Shown here: piece after piece, positions 1 through 8,250 of the stretch
Layout of the letters: each line of letters begins with the position of its first letter
Position numbering within the stretch: the first letter of the stretch is position 1
NCBI GenBank assembly: GCA_017649745.1
Contig: JAGCGE010000168.1
Span: 1 to 45,896, forward strand
Source: Clostridiales bacterium
GTDB lineage: Bacteria; Bacillota_A; Clostridia; Saccharofermentanales; Saccharofermentanaceae
Reading direction: 5' to 3'
Length of the DNA stretch: 45,896 nt
Program-made: the position numbers and the translations under genes
Notes under the pieces: model-generated
Seen by the model: only the letters and a program-made list of their open reading frames with translations
Told to the model about the DNA's origin: nothing
Databases searched by the model: none

Positions 1-94
1 CTTTGATATTTCTCCGGGGGAAGAATTGATTGAATGATTCCGGATATTTATCCGGTGGTTCTACTTGTCAAACTTGGGTATTTCTTTTTGTGCC

Positions 95-205
95 CTTTAA
101 TGAGGAACCAGATCATATTCTCGTGGTGGTGCGCGAGGACTCCTTTCAAGTCAAACGGTTTTGCTGCCTTGGCCGTTTAATTCCAGATTTGGTTCCTCTT
201 TAAAG
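95..205 (+). ncRNA. Candidate multi-branched structured RNA or cos-region fold upstream of the terminase genes
   Basis: A long closing stem pairs 95-110 with 190-205, with 15 of 16 positions paired (CTTTAA-T-GAGGAACCA against TGGTTCCTC-T-TTAAAG). Inside lie three abutting hairpins: 118-123/134-139 (core CTCG/CGAG), 138-141/149-152 (GACT/AGTC, sharing two bases with the first) and 153-158/173-178 (AAACGG/CCGTTT). A separate perfect hairpin, CCGGATA-TT-TATCCGG, lies at 40-55. No convincing gene covers 38-262. The position directly before small terminase and HNH genes would suit a cos/packaging site or a regulatory leader RNA. The structure is read from the sequence; the function is inference. 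Confidence 0.45.
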
Positions 206-262
206 TGCATAGAAAGTATATTTAAAGTGCATGAGAACTTACCTGATAAGGAGGGGAAGCGA

Positions 263-607
263 ATGGCTAATCGGGTAAAGTCATATGGAAGTGCGGCTCT
301 TCGCAACCGCGCTCCTGCAATTAGCGTCGAAGATAGGGAAAATCAGATGATTGCAATGGCCGTTTCTACCGCAGAAGAGAAAATGAGGAACGGAACAGCC
401 CCTACAGCAATTGTAGTTCACTATCTTAAGCTTGCAACCGTACAAGCGCAGCTCGAAAAGAAGAAGTTGGAAGCAGAAATTGCATTACTTGAGTCTAAGA
501 AGGCACAGGCCGACTCTTCTGTTCGCCTTGAGGAACTGTATGCTGATGCTATTCGTAGCATGACACAGTACGGAAGCAGTATAAATAGGGAAGATGACGA
601 TGAGTAG
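263..607 (+). CDS. Putative small terminase subunit-like protein
   Basis: A 114-residue, charged, helix-rich protein. The N-terminus is basic, residues 25-60 hold a conserved-looking RENQMIAMAVSTAEEKMRNG segment, and a coiled-coil stretch (QAQLEKKKLEAEIALLESKK) follows. I chose ATG 263 because GATAAGGAGG lies a few bases upstream; a longer frame from TTG 161 has no such site and would run through the structured leader. Proteins of this pattern commonly sit just ahead of HNH and large-terminase genes in Firmicutes phages. The small-terminase role rests on position and helix content, since I see no clear helix-turn-helix. The stop overlaps the next gene. Confidence 0.5.
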   Translation: MANRVKSYGSAALRNRAPAISVEDRENQMIAMAVSTAEEKMRNGTAPTAIVVHYLKLATVQAQLEKKKLEAEIALLESKKAQADSSVRLEELYADAIRSMTQYGSSINREDDDE

Positions 608-1112
608 GCATCGAATACACTTAGGCAAGAGTTATCACGAACTAATTTTGCTTCCGACCTATGAGGAGCGATATGAGTATCTTCGTATAGGTGGCGTAGT
701 AGGCGAAGCTACTTTCGGAGGCGACAGATATTTAAACCAGGTTCTTTATACATCTAAAGAATGGCGTAGTTTTCGTGATGCCGTGATAATACGTGATAAT
801 GGATGCGACATGGCTATGGATGGATACGATATTCTTGACATGATTATTATTCATCACATAAATCCTTTAGATCCAGATGATGTTATCAAACGTAGTCCTT
901 GTATCTTCGATATGGACAACGTAGTAAGTGTTTCACCAAAGACGCATAGGGCTATACATTACGGAAACAAGAGTTTACTCCCACAGGATCCGATTGAAAG
1001 ACGGCCTGGGGATCACTGTGAATGGTTAATAGGCAGCCCGGTTCAAAACATAGTGAAAGGAGAACAACCATATGATGGGTATAATGGAAGAAAGCATCTT
1101 AAATACTATTAA
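594..1112 (+). CDS. HNH endonuclease next to terminase
   Basis: A 172-residue protein with an HNH nuclease core. IIHHINPL (residues about 84-91) gives the paired histidines, and NVVSVSPKTHRAIHYG (about 108-123) supplies the Asn and the final metal-binding His. The zinc-binding cysteine pairs of many HNH proteins are absent. HNH proteins beside terminase assist cos cleavage in HK97-like phages (established knowledge), so this one probably works in packaging rather than as a free homing enzyme. It overlaps the preceding gene by 14 nt and the next by 41 nt. A second possible start is ATG 600. Confidence 0.8.
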   Translation: MTMSRHRIHLGKSYHELILLPTYEERYEYLRIGGVVGEATFGGDRYLNQVLYTSKEWRSFRDAVIIRDNGCDMAMDGYDILDMIIIHHINPLDPDDVIKRSPCIFDMDNVVSVSPKTHRAIHYGNKSLLPQDPIERRPGDHCEWLIGSPVQNIVKGEQPYDGYNGRKHLKYY

Positions 1113-1527
1113 AGATATGCTTGGTGTTAGCAAAGATGACTTTTCTTTCGACACCGATATCATTGTCCATATTAATACGACCCTCATGACGTTGCAGCAG
1201 TATGGGATCAGCCAAAAAGAGGGTTTCCGCATTACTGATGCCTCTCAGACGTGGGGTGAATTTCTTCCTGAAGAGAAGAAAGTCGATGCGACGAAGACCT
1301 ATGTGTGGCTTAAAGTCAAAATGGTTTTTGATCCGCCTCAAAACTCATTTGTCATGTCTGCATATGAAGAAATGGCTAAAGAGCTCGAGTACCGCATTAA
1401 GGAACAGATAGAGGCTTATCCTGGAACTGTTCCGGAAGGTGAGGAAACCTCTGATTCGGATTCAGACAATGGCAATGGTCCTGGCTATATGAGGATGGTA
1501 AGCGAGCGTTCCGGTGGTGATGGCTAA
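1072..1527 (+). CDS. Putative gp6-like head-tail connector (adaptor)
   Basis: A 151-residue protein starting at ATG 1072 behind AAAGGAGA. The N-terminal helix ILNTIKDMLGVSKDD, the segment IIVHINTTLMTLQQYGI and the motif TYVWLKVKMVFDPPQNSFVM, followed by a helix (YEEMAKELEYRI), fit the helical adaptor proteins that bind under the portal. The C-terminus (from about residue 120) is Ser/Asp/Gly-rich and probably disordered. Its place before the large terminase rather than after the portal is less usual. The final A of its stop is the first base of the terminase start. The connector call is family-pattern inference. Confidence 0.6.
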   Translation: MMGIMEESILNTIKDMLGVSKDDFSFDTDIIVHINTTLMTLQQYGISQKEGFRITDASQTWGEFLPEEKKVDATKTYVWLKVKMVFDPPQNSFVMSAYEEMAKELEYRIKEQIEAYPGTVPEGEETSDSDSDNGNGPGYMRMVSERSGGDG

Positions 1528-3272
1528 TGCTATCAAATACGGCAACTCCTGTATACTATGGACAATTTCGACAGGCGGTTCTTAACCGTGAGATTCCGGT
1601 ATGCCAAGAAATTAGTCAGTATATGAACTTGTACGATTATCGTATAGAAGACAAGCGGTACTATTACGATGATCAGGCAATGGAAGGTTTTGAACTGTTT
1701 TGCGAGAATGAATTATGCCTTACAGATGGCTCTCCTTTATGGCTTCTTGATACGTTCAAACTTTGGGCAGAGGATCTGTTAAGTTGGTTTTACTATATCG
1801 AACAAACGGTTCCAAAACCTGATAAGCATGGCCAAATCCATTTTGTAAACAAACGTGTTAGAAAACGATTAATTAATATACAATACCTAATCATTCCAAG
1901 AGGCGCTGCGAAGTCAATGTACGACTTTGTAATACAAGCCTTTTTTCTTTTGGTTTATAAAAAGACAACACATCAGATCACGACAGCTCCGACAATGAAG
2001 CAGGCTGAAGAGGTTCTTTCACCATTCAGAACCTCCATTGCAAGAGCTCGTGGACCAATGATGAAGTTCATGACCGAAGGATCTCTCAATAATACGACTG
2101 GCAGTAAGGCTAATAGAGCTAAGCTTGCTAGCACTAAAAAGGGTATTGAGAATTTCCTTACCAATAGTCTTCTTGAGATTCGGCCAATGTCCATTCCGAA
2201 GCTTCAGGGTACTCGAAACGTGTGTTCTTCTGTTGACGAATGGCTTAGTGGTGAGATTCGTGAAGATGTTATTGGTTGTTTAGCACAGGGCGCTGCAAAA
2301 GGCGCACTTCCGGATTGGGTTATTATTGCAACTTCCTCCGAAGGTACTGTAAGAAATGGGGCGGGCGACGACATCAAAATGGAGTTGGAGACAATTCTTC
2401 GAGGCGAATACGTTAATCCGCATATCAGTATTTGGTATTATAAGCTCGATACAAAAGAAGAAGTCGGCGATCCGAACATGTGGCTTAAAGCCAATCCTAA
2501 CTTAGGAAAGACTGTAAGTTGGGAGACATATCAGCTGGACAAAGAGCGTGCTGAAAGAAATCCGGCAGCAAAGAATGATATCCTTGCAAAACGGTTTAAT
2601 CTTCCTATGGAAGGACACGCCTTCTTCTTTAGGTATAGTGAAACTCTTCCACACGGATATCGAGATTTCTGGGGTGCTCCTTGTGCTTTAGGTATGGATT
2701 TAAGTCAAGGTGATGACTTTTGTGCGTTTACATTCATTTTTCCAATGCGCAACGGTGGTTTTGGCGTAAAAACCAGATGCTATATAACCGAGTTAACGTA
2801 TAGTCGTCTGACAAGCTCTATGCGAAATGAGTATAACAAATTCCTGAACGAGGGTAGCCTGATTATCATGCCAGGAACTGTTATAGATACTATGATGGTA
2901 TACGAGGACATGGAACGTTACATTGTAGCATCTAATTATGACGTTAAAGCTTTAGGCTTTGACCCGTATAATGCTAGAGAATTTGTTGAAAGATGGTGCA
3001 AAGAATACTTTGAGCATGGCGTTGAAAAAGTCATTCAAGGTTCTAAAACGGAAAGTGTGCCACTCGGTGAACTTAAACATCTTGCGGAAGAAAGAATGCT
3101 CTTTTTCGATCAGCAGATGATGAAGTTTACTATGGGTAACTGTATTGTTCTTGAAGATAATAATGGAAATAGAAAACTTAGCAAGGCTAGATATGACCAA
3201 AAGATCGACTCGGTTGCAGCCATGATGGACGCCTATGTTGCGTACAAAATCCATAGAGAAGAATTTGCTTAA
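1527..3272 (+). CDS. terL: Terminase large subunit (packaging ATPase and nuclease)
   Basis: A 581-residue DNA-packaging motor protein. The ATPase half shows a Walker A-type loop, IPRGAAKS (residues 123-130), and a Walker B-type strand with acidic pair, SSVDEWL (234-240). The coupling-type motif IIATSSEG lies at 266-273. The nuclease half begins with ALGMDLSQGDD (387-397), where Asp391 is the expected first metal ligand, and ends with KIDSVAAMMDAY. The length is typical of the family. The start codon overlaps the upstream stop as TAATG, implying translational coupling. Confidence 0.95.
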   Translation: MLSNTATPVYYGQFRQAVLNREIPVCQEISQYMNLYDYRIEDKRYYYDDQAMEGFELFCENELCLTDGSPLWLLDTFKLWAEDLLSWFYYIEQTVPKPDKHGQIHFVNKRVRKRLINIQYLIIPRGAAKSMYDFVIQAFFLLVYKKTTHQITTAPTMKQAEEVLSPFRTSIARARGPMMKFMTEGSLNNTTGSKANRAKLASTKKGIENFLTNSLLEIRPMSIPKLQGTRNVCSSVDEWLSGEIREDVIGCLAQGAAKGALPDWVIIATSSEGTVRNGAGDDIKMELETILRGEYVNPHISIWYYKLDTKEEVGDPNMWLKANPNLGKTVSWETYQLDKERAERNPAAKNDILAKRFNLPMEGHAFFFRYSETLPHGYRDFWGAPCALGMDLSQGDDFCAFTFIFPMRNGGFGVKTRCYITELTYSRLTSSMRNEYNKFLNEGSLIIMPGTVIDTMMVYEDMERYIVASNYDVKALGFDPYNAREFVERWCKEYFEHGVEKVIQGSKTESVPLGELKHLAEERMLFFDQQMMKFTMGNCIVLEDNNGNRKLSKARYDQKIDSVAAMMDAYVAYKIHREEFA

Positions 3273-3283
3273 GGAGGGATTGT

Positions 3284-3802
3284 ATGGGAGCCTATGAACT
3301 TTATTTAGCTCACCATGGTATTAAGGGCCAGAAATGGGGAGTTCGGCGTTATCAGAATGAGGACGGAACCCTCACTGCTGAGGGTAAAGCTCGTTACTTA
3401 AACCCCGATGGTTCGCTAAATGAGCTTGGTAAAAAAGAACTCGGCCGATCCGACAGGAAAGCTATTAAAGAAAATCAGACTAGAGCTCTGGTAAAACAAT
3501 ACAACGATGCTAATAAAAAGATGGAAGAAGCCTATAAAAAGGGCGATGAAGTGTGGGAAAAAGAAGGCGTCCACGCTAAGTATCAAGCCCTTGGTAAAAA
3601 CTGGATTCAGAGAATGAGATCTGTATCTGCAGCTCAAAAAGGTAATGGAACAAAAGAAGCCAACGAATATCTGAAATCCTACAATGCAGCAAGTAAACAC
3701 TATGAAGTTGGTGACGAGTACTGGGTCAAGGCTCAGGATATTTTTGATAAACTCGGCAAGACCGAAATCGGTAGAAAAAAAGCTGTTAAAAAGTATTCGT
3801 AA
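3284..3802 (+). CDS. HHGIxGxKWG-motif phage structural protein, copy 1
   Basis: A 172-residue protein opening with AHHGIKGQKWGVRRYQNEDG and TLTAEGKARY, followed by a long charged, probably helical region. This N-terminal motif recurs in proteins lying between terminase and portal in Firmicutes phages. The biochemical role is unsettled; I infer a minor capsid or portal-associated protein. The strong GGAGG lies 8 nt before the ATG. The next gene carries the same motif, so this pair is an old tandem duplication of the N-terminal domain with different tails. Confidence 0.65.
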   Translation: MGAYELYLAHHGIKGQKWGVRRYQNEDGTLTAEGKARYLNPDGSLNELGKKELGRSDRKAIKENQTRALVKQYNDANKKMEEAYKKGDEVWEKEGVHAKYQALGKNWIQRMRSVSAAQKGNGTKEANEYLKSYNAASKHYEVGDEYWVKAQDIFDKLGKTEIGRKKAVKKYS

Positions 3803-3817
3803 TAGGAGGATGCCATT

Positions 3818-4327
3818 ATGGATAAAAATGAGCATCTTGAACATCATGGCATTCTCGGAATGAAATGGGGCGTCAGAAGATTTCAGAACGAAGATGGCTC
3901 TCTGACGGCTCTTGGAAAAGACAGATACAATGGTGGTATAAATCCTGGATCTCCAGATCCGCCAAAGCACGCAAAAAGTGAATATGTTAAAAGAAGCCAT
4001 CCTAAGAACGCCAAATATGAATATGATTCTGGAAGTAACTCATGGAAAATGAAGGATGCCAGGCATCTTACAGATGAAGAACTAAATCGAAGAAATAGTA
4101 GACTTCAGAGAGAAAAACAATATAAGGATTTGACTGAACCTCCCATTCGTAAAGAAACGAGGCAGGCTTTAAAGAAGATATTTGTAACCACAGCTATTGG
4201 GGTAGCCGCAGGTACTGTTGCCATTAAGTACAAAGATGTTCTTGCCACTGGTGCTGAATGGCTAACTACCGGAGCTGCTAAAGAATTCTTAAAGCATACT
4301 GTTAGAGGGTCTGTATGGGTTTTATAA
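3818..4327 (+). CDS. HHGIxGxKWG-motif phage structural protein, copy 2, with possible membrane segment
   Basis: A 169-residue protein with EHHGILGMKWGVRRFQNEDG and SLTALGKDRY at its N-terminus, matching the preceding gene. The middle (residues about 45-115) is very polar and basic. A hydrophobic helix follows near 124-142 (IFVTTAIGVAAGTVAI), then a second apolar stretch. This tail differs completely from copy 1, so the shared domain is probably a docking tag carried on different effectors. The start follows TAGGAGG. The function is unknown. Confidence 0.6.
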   Translation: MDKNEHLEHHGILGMKWGVRRFQNEDGSLTALGKDRYNGGINPGSPDPPKHAKSEYVKRSHPKNAKYEYDSGSNSWKMKDARHLTDEELNRRNSRLQREKQYKDLTEPPIRKETRQALKKIFVTTAIGVAAGTVAIKYKDVLATGAEWLTTGAAKEFLKHTVRGSVWVL

Positions 4328-4360
4328 TCAAAATAATTTCTTATAAGGAGGTGAAGGTCA

Positions 4361-5695
4361 TTGCTTGAAGAAAAACCGAGTTTCCTGAAACGATTAGCCC
4401 ATGGCTGGAACGCTTTTAGAGAAAAAGATCAGACCACCATGATGAGACGTGATCTCGGTCCAGGATACTTATATAGGCCAGATAGAATTCCGTTAAGAGT
4501 TGGAACAGAGCGTTCAATTGTAGCGGCAATTATTACACGTATAGGAATAGACGTAGCTAGTTTAACATTTAAACATGTCCAATTGGATGCAGACGGCCGG
4601 TATTGCGAAGATCGCGATTCAGGTCTTAATTATTGTCTAAATACAGAAGCCAACCTCGATCAATCAAGCCGAGCATTTATACAGGATCTTGTTGAAAACA
4701 TGTGCGATGAGGGTGTCATTGCAGTGATGCCGGAGGCTACCGATTTAAGCCCCCTCGCAACCGCCGGGTTTGACATCAAAAGTATGCGAGTAGGCAAGAT
4801 CATCGAGTGGTTTCCGGATTCTGTTAAGCTGAAAGTATATGACGTTCGCGATGGACATAAGAAAGAGATAATTCTGCCTAAGCGGTTTGTAACTATTGTT
4901 CAGAATCCTTTGTACGATGTGATGAATGAGCCTAATTCAACGTTGAAAAGGCTTACTCATAAATTGAATCTTCTCGATGTCATTGATGAAAAGACAAGTT
5001 CCGGAAAACTTGATCTGATTATTCATCTTCCTTATGGTGCAAAGACTGATGTTCAAAGGCAGTCTATTAAGCGCAGAAGAAGAGAGATTGAAAGTCAACT
5101 TGAGAATAGTAAGTACGGAATTATCTACACTGATGCCAGTGAGAAGATCACACAGCTGAATCGACCCATCGAAAATCACCTCATGGAGCAAATCGAGTAC
5201 CTGACGAGTATGCTATATAGCCAGTTAGGGATGACGAAGGAAGTCCTTGAGGGGACTGCTGATGAGAAGACGATGCTGAACTATTATAGCCGAACGATCG
5301 AACCTATCGCCAGCGCAATTTGCGATGAAATGAATCGTAAATTCCTGAGCAAAACGGCAAGATCTCAGAACCAAAAGGTCGTGTTCTTCCGTGATCTCAT
5401 CAAATTGGCTCCACTGGATAGTATTATCAATGCCGGTAGAGACTTTACAAGTAGTGAGATCATGACCCCGAACGAGGTACGTCAGTGGATTGGTTTGAAG
5501 CCAGCCTCTGATCCAAGCGCTGATGAATTCAGAAACCGGTACATCAACGCGAGCCCCGGAACGGAGGGAGGGCCACCCGCTGCAGAGGGAACAATTCCTG
5601 ATAATATTGTTGATATTAGTCAGAAGAAAGTGTCCTCTATATCGGAGTCTAATTCCAGGGGGAATCTCGCTAGCGTAAAGGTTTCTGAAATTTAA
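4361..5695 (+). CDS. Phage portal protein
   Basis: A 444-residue portal protein, which forms the dodecameric DNA channel at one capsid vertex. Evidence is the position between terminase and protease/capsid, the N-terminal segment ERSIVAAIITRIGIDVASLT (an HK97-type portal opening), and the central region LTSMLYSQLGMTKEVLEGTA followed by LNYYSRTIEPIASAICDEMN, typical of portal stem and wing. The C-terminus is low-complexity. The start is TTG 4361, 7 nt after AAGGAGGTG; no better ATG is in frame nearby. Confidence 0.9.
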   Translation: MLEEKPSFLKRLAHGWNAFREKDQTTMMRRDLGPGYLYRPDRIPLRVGTERSIVAAIITRIGIDVASLTFKHVQLDADGRYCEDRDSGLNYCLNTEANLDQSSRAFIQDLVENMCDEGVIAVMPEATDLSPLATAGFDIKSMRVGKIIEWFPDSVKLKVYDVRDGHKKEIILPKRFVTIVQNPLYDVMNEPNSTLKRLTHKLNLLDVIDEKTSSGKLDLIIHLPYGAKTDVQRQSIKRRRREIESQLENSKYGIIYTDASEKITQLNRPIENHLMEQIEYLTSMLYSQLGMTKEVLEGTADEKTMLNYYSRTIEPIASAICDEMNRKFLSKTARSQNQKVVFFRDLIKLAPLDSIINAGRDFTSSEIMTPNEVRQWIGLKPASDPSADEFRNRYINASPGTEGGPPAAEGTIPDNIVDISQKKVSSISESNSRGNLASVKVSEI

Positions 5696-5744
5696 TCGGT
5701 ATTGGTGATCAAAATACGGAAGAAAGGACGGAGCAAAATATACT

Positions 5745-7802
5745 ATGAGCAACAAAATCCAGAAATGGGATTTTAGTGGCTGGGCAACCAAGAATGATAT
5801 GCTGTGCAAAGACGGACGAACTATTCGTAAGAACGCTTTCGCAGCCGATGACGGCAAAATTGTTCCTCTTGTTTGGATGCATCAGCACAATGATCCTATG
5901 AATGTTCTTGGTCATGCTTTGCTGGAGAACCGTGAAGAGGGTGTTTACGCCTATTGTTCCTTTAACGATAGCCCATACGGTCAGCAGGGCAAAGAAATCG
6001 TTCGTCATGGTGATGTTGTTAGCCTTAGTATTTGGGCTAATGAACTTGACCAGAATGGTGGAAACGTTCGCCATGGAAGCATCAAAGAAGTCAGTGTAGT
6101 ACTCGCTGGAGCTAATCCGGGTGCCATCATCGACTTCCCGATTCTCGCACATAGCGATGAAGAAGAGTATACAGAAGCATTCATTCGCGTTGATGAGCCT
6201 ATTGAACTTTATAACGAAAGTTCGCTTTCTCATTCCGATGATGAAAATGGCGACAATATTCAGCACGGTGAAGAAGATTCTACATCAGGAGAAGATGACC
6301 CTACGGTAGAAGAAGTTCTCGATACCATGAACGAAGAACAGCTTCAGGCAGTAGAGTTTCTGATCGGAGCAGGTCTTTCTGGAGGAGAGCTTCAGCAGTC
6401 CGATCCTAGTATGGACGGCACAGAAAATACAATCTCCCATGCTGAGGGCGAAGAAGGCGGAAGAACCGTTAACGACATCGTCGAAACAATGACCCCCATG
6501 CAGAAAAAGGTAACACAGTACTTGGTAGCTATGGCTATTCAGAGTAAAGATGGTCAGCAGACCGAAGACAAAACAGCAGAAGCTGCTGTACATTCTGACG
6601 AAGAAGGAGAGGAATTTGTAATGCCTACTAACACTTTCGAAGCTTTCGGTAATGAGAGCAAGGTATCCAAGAACTTCATGAGCCATGCTGATGGTATTGA
6701 AATCATCAAGCTGGCCAAATCCAATGGCGGCATGAGTCTGCGCGCTGCATATGATATCTATGCTGGCGATCACCAGAAAGAACTGATGCATGGTGAAAAC
6801 GATCTGGGCTTTAGGGATATCGCAACTCTGTTCCCTGACTATGCCCTGCTGAATGGTCCGGCTCCTGAAACCCTGACTACTGACCAGGGCTGGATTTCCA
6901 AAGTTCTGAAGAAGGTTCGCAAGAGCCCGAAGAGCCGTCTGCGCGTGCGCTATGCAGATGCCCGTGATATTTCCACCCGTCGCGCCCAGGGTTATGAAAA
7001 GGGAACCCAGAAGCAATTCATGGGCAACCTGTCTCTGCTGGGTCGTACTGTCGATCCTACCACTGTTTACAACCTGGATCATCTGGATCGGGACGATATC
7101 GTTGATATTACCGATTTCAACCTGGTTGACTACATGTATCAGGATCAGAACCGCAACCTGAAGGAAGAAATGGCGCGCCAGATCATGATCGGTGATGGCC
7201 GTAATGGTGATCCCGAGAATGGCAAGCCCATCGATGCCACCAAGATTATTCCGATCTGGGGTGATGATGAGCTGTTCGCCATCCATAAGGTGGTCGATGT
7301 TGCCGCTATGCGTACATCCATGAACGGTACCAACTCCACCGCGAACTTCGGTGATAACTATGTTACCGCTGAGGCCGTGCTGCAGACCATTCTGTATGCT
7401 ATGGAAGAGTACAAGGGATCCGGTTCTCCTGACTTCTACTGCACGCCCCATCTGGTCAACGTTATGCTGCTGGCCCGCGACCTGAACGGCCGTCGTATTT
7501 ATGACAATACGAATGACCTGAAGGCTTCCCTGAATGTTAACGAACTGATCACTGCCGAGCAGTTCACTGGCAAGACCAGGACTGTTGTTGTTAACGGCCA
7601 GGAGGAGACCCGTCGGCTGCTTGGTATTCTGGTTAACCTGGATGACTACACTGTCGGCGCTACCAAGGGCGGTGAAATCACTCATTTCACGGATTTCGAT
7701 ATTCGTTTCAATGAGCACCTGTCCCTGCTGGAAACCCGTTCTTCCGGTATGCTGACCCGCGTTAAGTCTGCTATCATCCTGGAGGAAGTCGTAAACCCTT
7801 AA
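5745..7802 (+). CDS. Prohead protease / scaffold-like linker / major capsid protein fusion
   Basis: A 685-residue fusion. Residues 1-130 are an HK97-type prohead protease (WMHQHNDP with His46/His48, DVVSLSIWA with Ser93/Ser95, EVSVVLAGANPGA). Residues 135-290 form an acidic linker with two related modules (TVEEVLDTMNEEQ at 187-199 and TVNDIVETMTPMQ at 241-253) and repeated H-S/G/A-D/E tetrads, probably the scaffold. Residues from about 293 (MPTNTFEAFG) are an HK97-fold major capsid protein. Codon choice shifts to CTG/CGC/AAC-rich from about 6690, as expected for the most abundant virion protein. The protease presumably cuts itself and the linker away during maturation. The stop lies on a slippery heptamer. 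Confidence 0.85.
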   Translation: MSNKIQKWDFSGWATKNDMLCKDGRTIRKNAFAADDGKIVPLVWMHQHNDPMNVLGHALLENREEGVYAYCSFNDSPYGQQGKEIVRHGDVVSLSIWANELDQNGGNVRHGSIKEVSVVLAGANPGAIIDFPILAHSDEEEYTEAFIRVDEPIELYNESSLSHSDDENGDNIQHGEEDSTSGEDDPTVEEVLDTMNEEQLQAVEFLIGAGLSGGELQQSDPSMDGTENTISHAEGEEGGRTVNDIVETMTPMQKKVTQYLVAMAIQSKDGQQTEDKTAEAAVHSDEEGEEFVMPTNTFEAFGNESKVSKNFMSHADGIEIIKLAKSNGGMSLRAAYDIYAGDHQKELMHGENDLGFRDIATLFPDYALLNGPAPETLTTDQGWISKVLKKVRKSPKSRLRVRYADARDISTRRAQGYEKGTQKQFMGNLSLLGRTVDPTTVYNLDHLDRDDIVDITDFNLVDYMYQDQNRNLKEEMARQIMIGDGRNGDPENGKPIDATKIIPIWGDDELFAIHKVVDVAAMRTSMNGTNSTANFGDNYVTAEAVLQTILYAMEEYKGSGSPDFYCTPHLVNVMLLARDLNGRRIYDNTNDLKASLNVNELITAEQFTGKTRTVVVNGQEETRRLLGILVNLDDYTVGATKGGEITHFTDFDIRFNEHLSLLETRSSGMLTRVKSAIILEEVVNP

Positions 7803-7842
7803 TTGGCTTCACTGTTGAACCGGAAGATGGTGAAGCAACAGT
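7793..7842 (+). promoter_or_regulatory. Putative -1 programmed ribosomal frameshift signal at the capsid stop codon
   Basis: Bases 7793-7799 read A AAC CCT in the capsid frame, a canonical X XXY YYZ heptamer directly followed by the TAA stop at 7800-7802. Two alternative downstream stems are visible: CTTCA 7807-7811 with TGAAG 7831-7835, and ACTGTTG 7811-7817 with CAACAGT 7836-7842. They share only base 7811. Slipping -1 enters exactly the frame of the downstream domain. Capsid frameshifts are established in Lactobacillus phage A2 and Listeria phage PSA; here it is inference from sequence. Confidence 0.75.
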
Positions 7843-8239
7843 CCTGGGAGAAACAGTAAGTGACCTGCAGGAAGACATTACCATCACTAATGGCGGTGTC
7901 TCCGGTCAGCGTAGTGTGATTAATGGTACGCTCCATTATGTCACAGACTTTACTACTTTCTCAGAAGATCCGGAACTTCAGGAAGGCAATTATCTTGCCC
8001 TTCGTGTAGACACAGATGATGTGGATGATGAAATCACTGTCGAGCTCCTCGGCGATAACACCGGAACTCCTGAGACCCTGGATGCTGATCGGAATATCGC
8101 ACTCCGCATCACAAATCCGAGGACTCAGAAGGTTCGTGTAGTTGTCAACCATACGAATATTGACGAAACAGTCAGTACAGAGGAAACGACTCTGAATCTG
8201 TCCGGTCTTATTCTGGAGTCAGCTCCTGACGAACCCTGA
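7799..8239 (+). CDS. Capsid C-terminal decoration-type domain, probably made by -1 frameshift from the capsid gene
   Basis: The frame is open from within the capsid 3' end to the TGA at 8239. Read from 7799 it gives 146 residues, beginning LIGFTVEPEDGEATVLGE and containing SGQRSVINGTLHYVTDFTTF and ELQEGNYLALRV. It is beta-rich, acidic and domain-like throughout, including the part upstream of the first in-frame start-like codon (GTG 7916), which has no ribosome binding site. That continuity argues for translation as an extension of the capsid protein, 831 residues in total. It probably decorates a fraction of capsomers. Independent initiation at 7916 would remove a third of the domain. Confidence 0.7.
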   Translation, partial: LIGFTVEPEDGEATVLGETVSDLQEDITITNGGVSGQRSVINGTLHYVTDFTTFSEDPELQEGNYLALRVDTDDVDDEITVELLGDNTGTPETLDADRNIALRITNPRTQKVRVVVNHTNIDETVSTEETTLNLSGLILESAPDEP

Positions 8240-8250
8240 GGTGAATCAAA

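Noticed and set aside
2..37. Frame reading FDISPGEELIE then TGA, the possible end of an upstream gene
   Set aside because: Eleven residues are too few to support; it could equally be leader sequence.
161..262. N-terminal extension of the small terminase-like gene from TTG 161
   Set aside because: No ribosome binding site, overlaps the structured leader; ATG 263 has AAGGAGG.
6285..7718. Long minus-strand frame (477 codons) opposite the capsid gene
   Set aside because: A shadow produced by strong codon bias of the capsid gene; no ribosome binding site or promoter.
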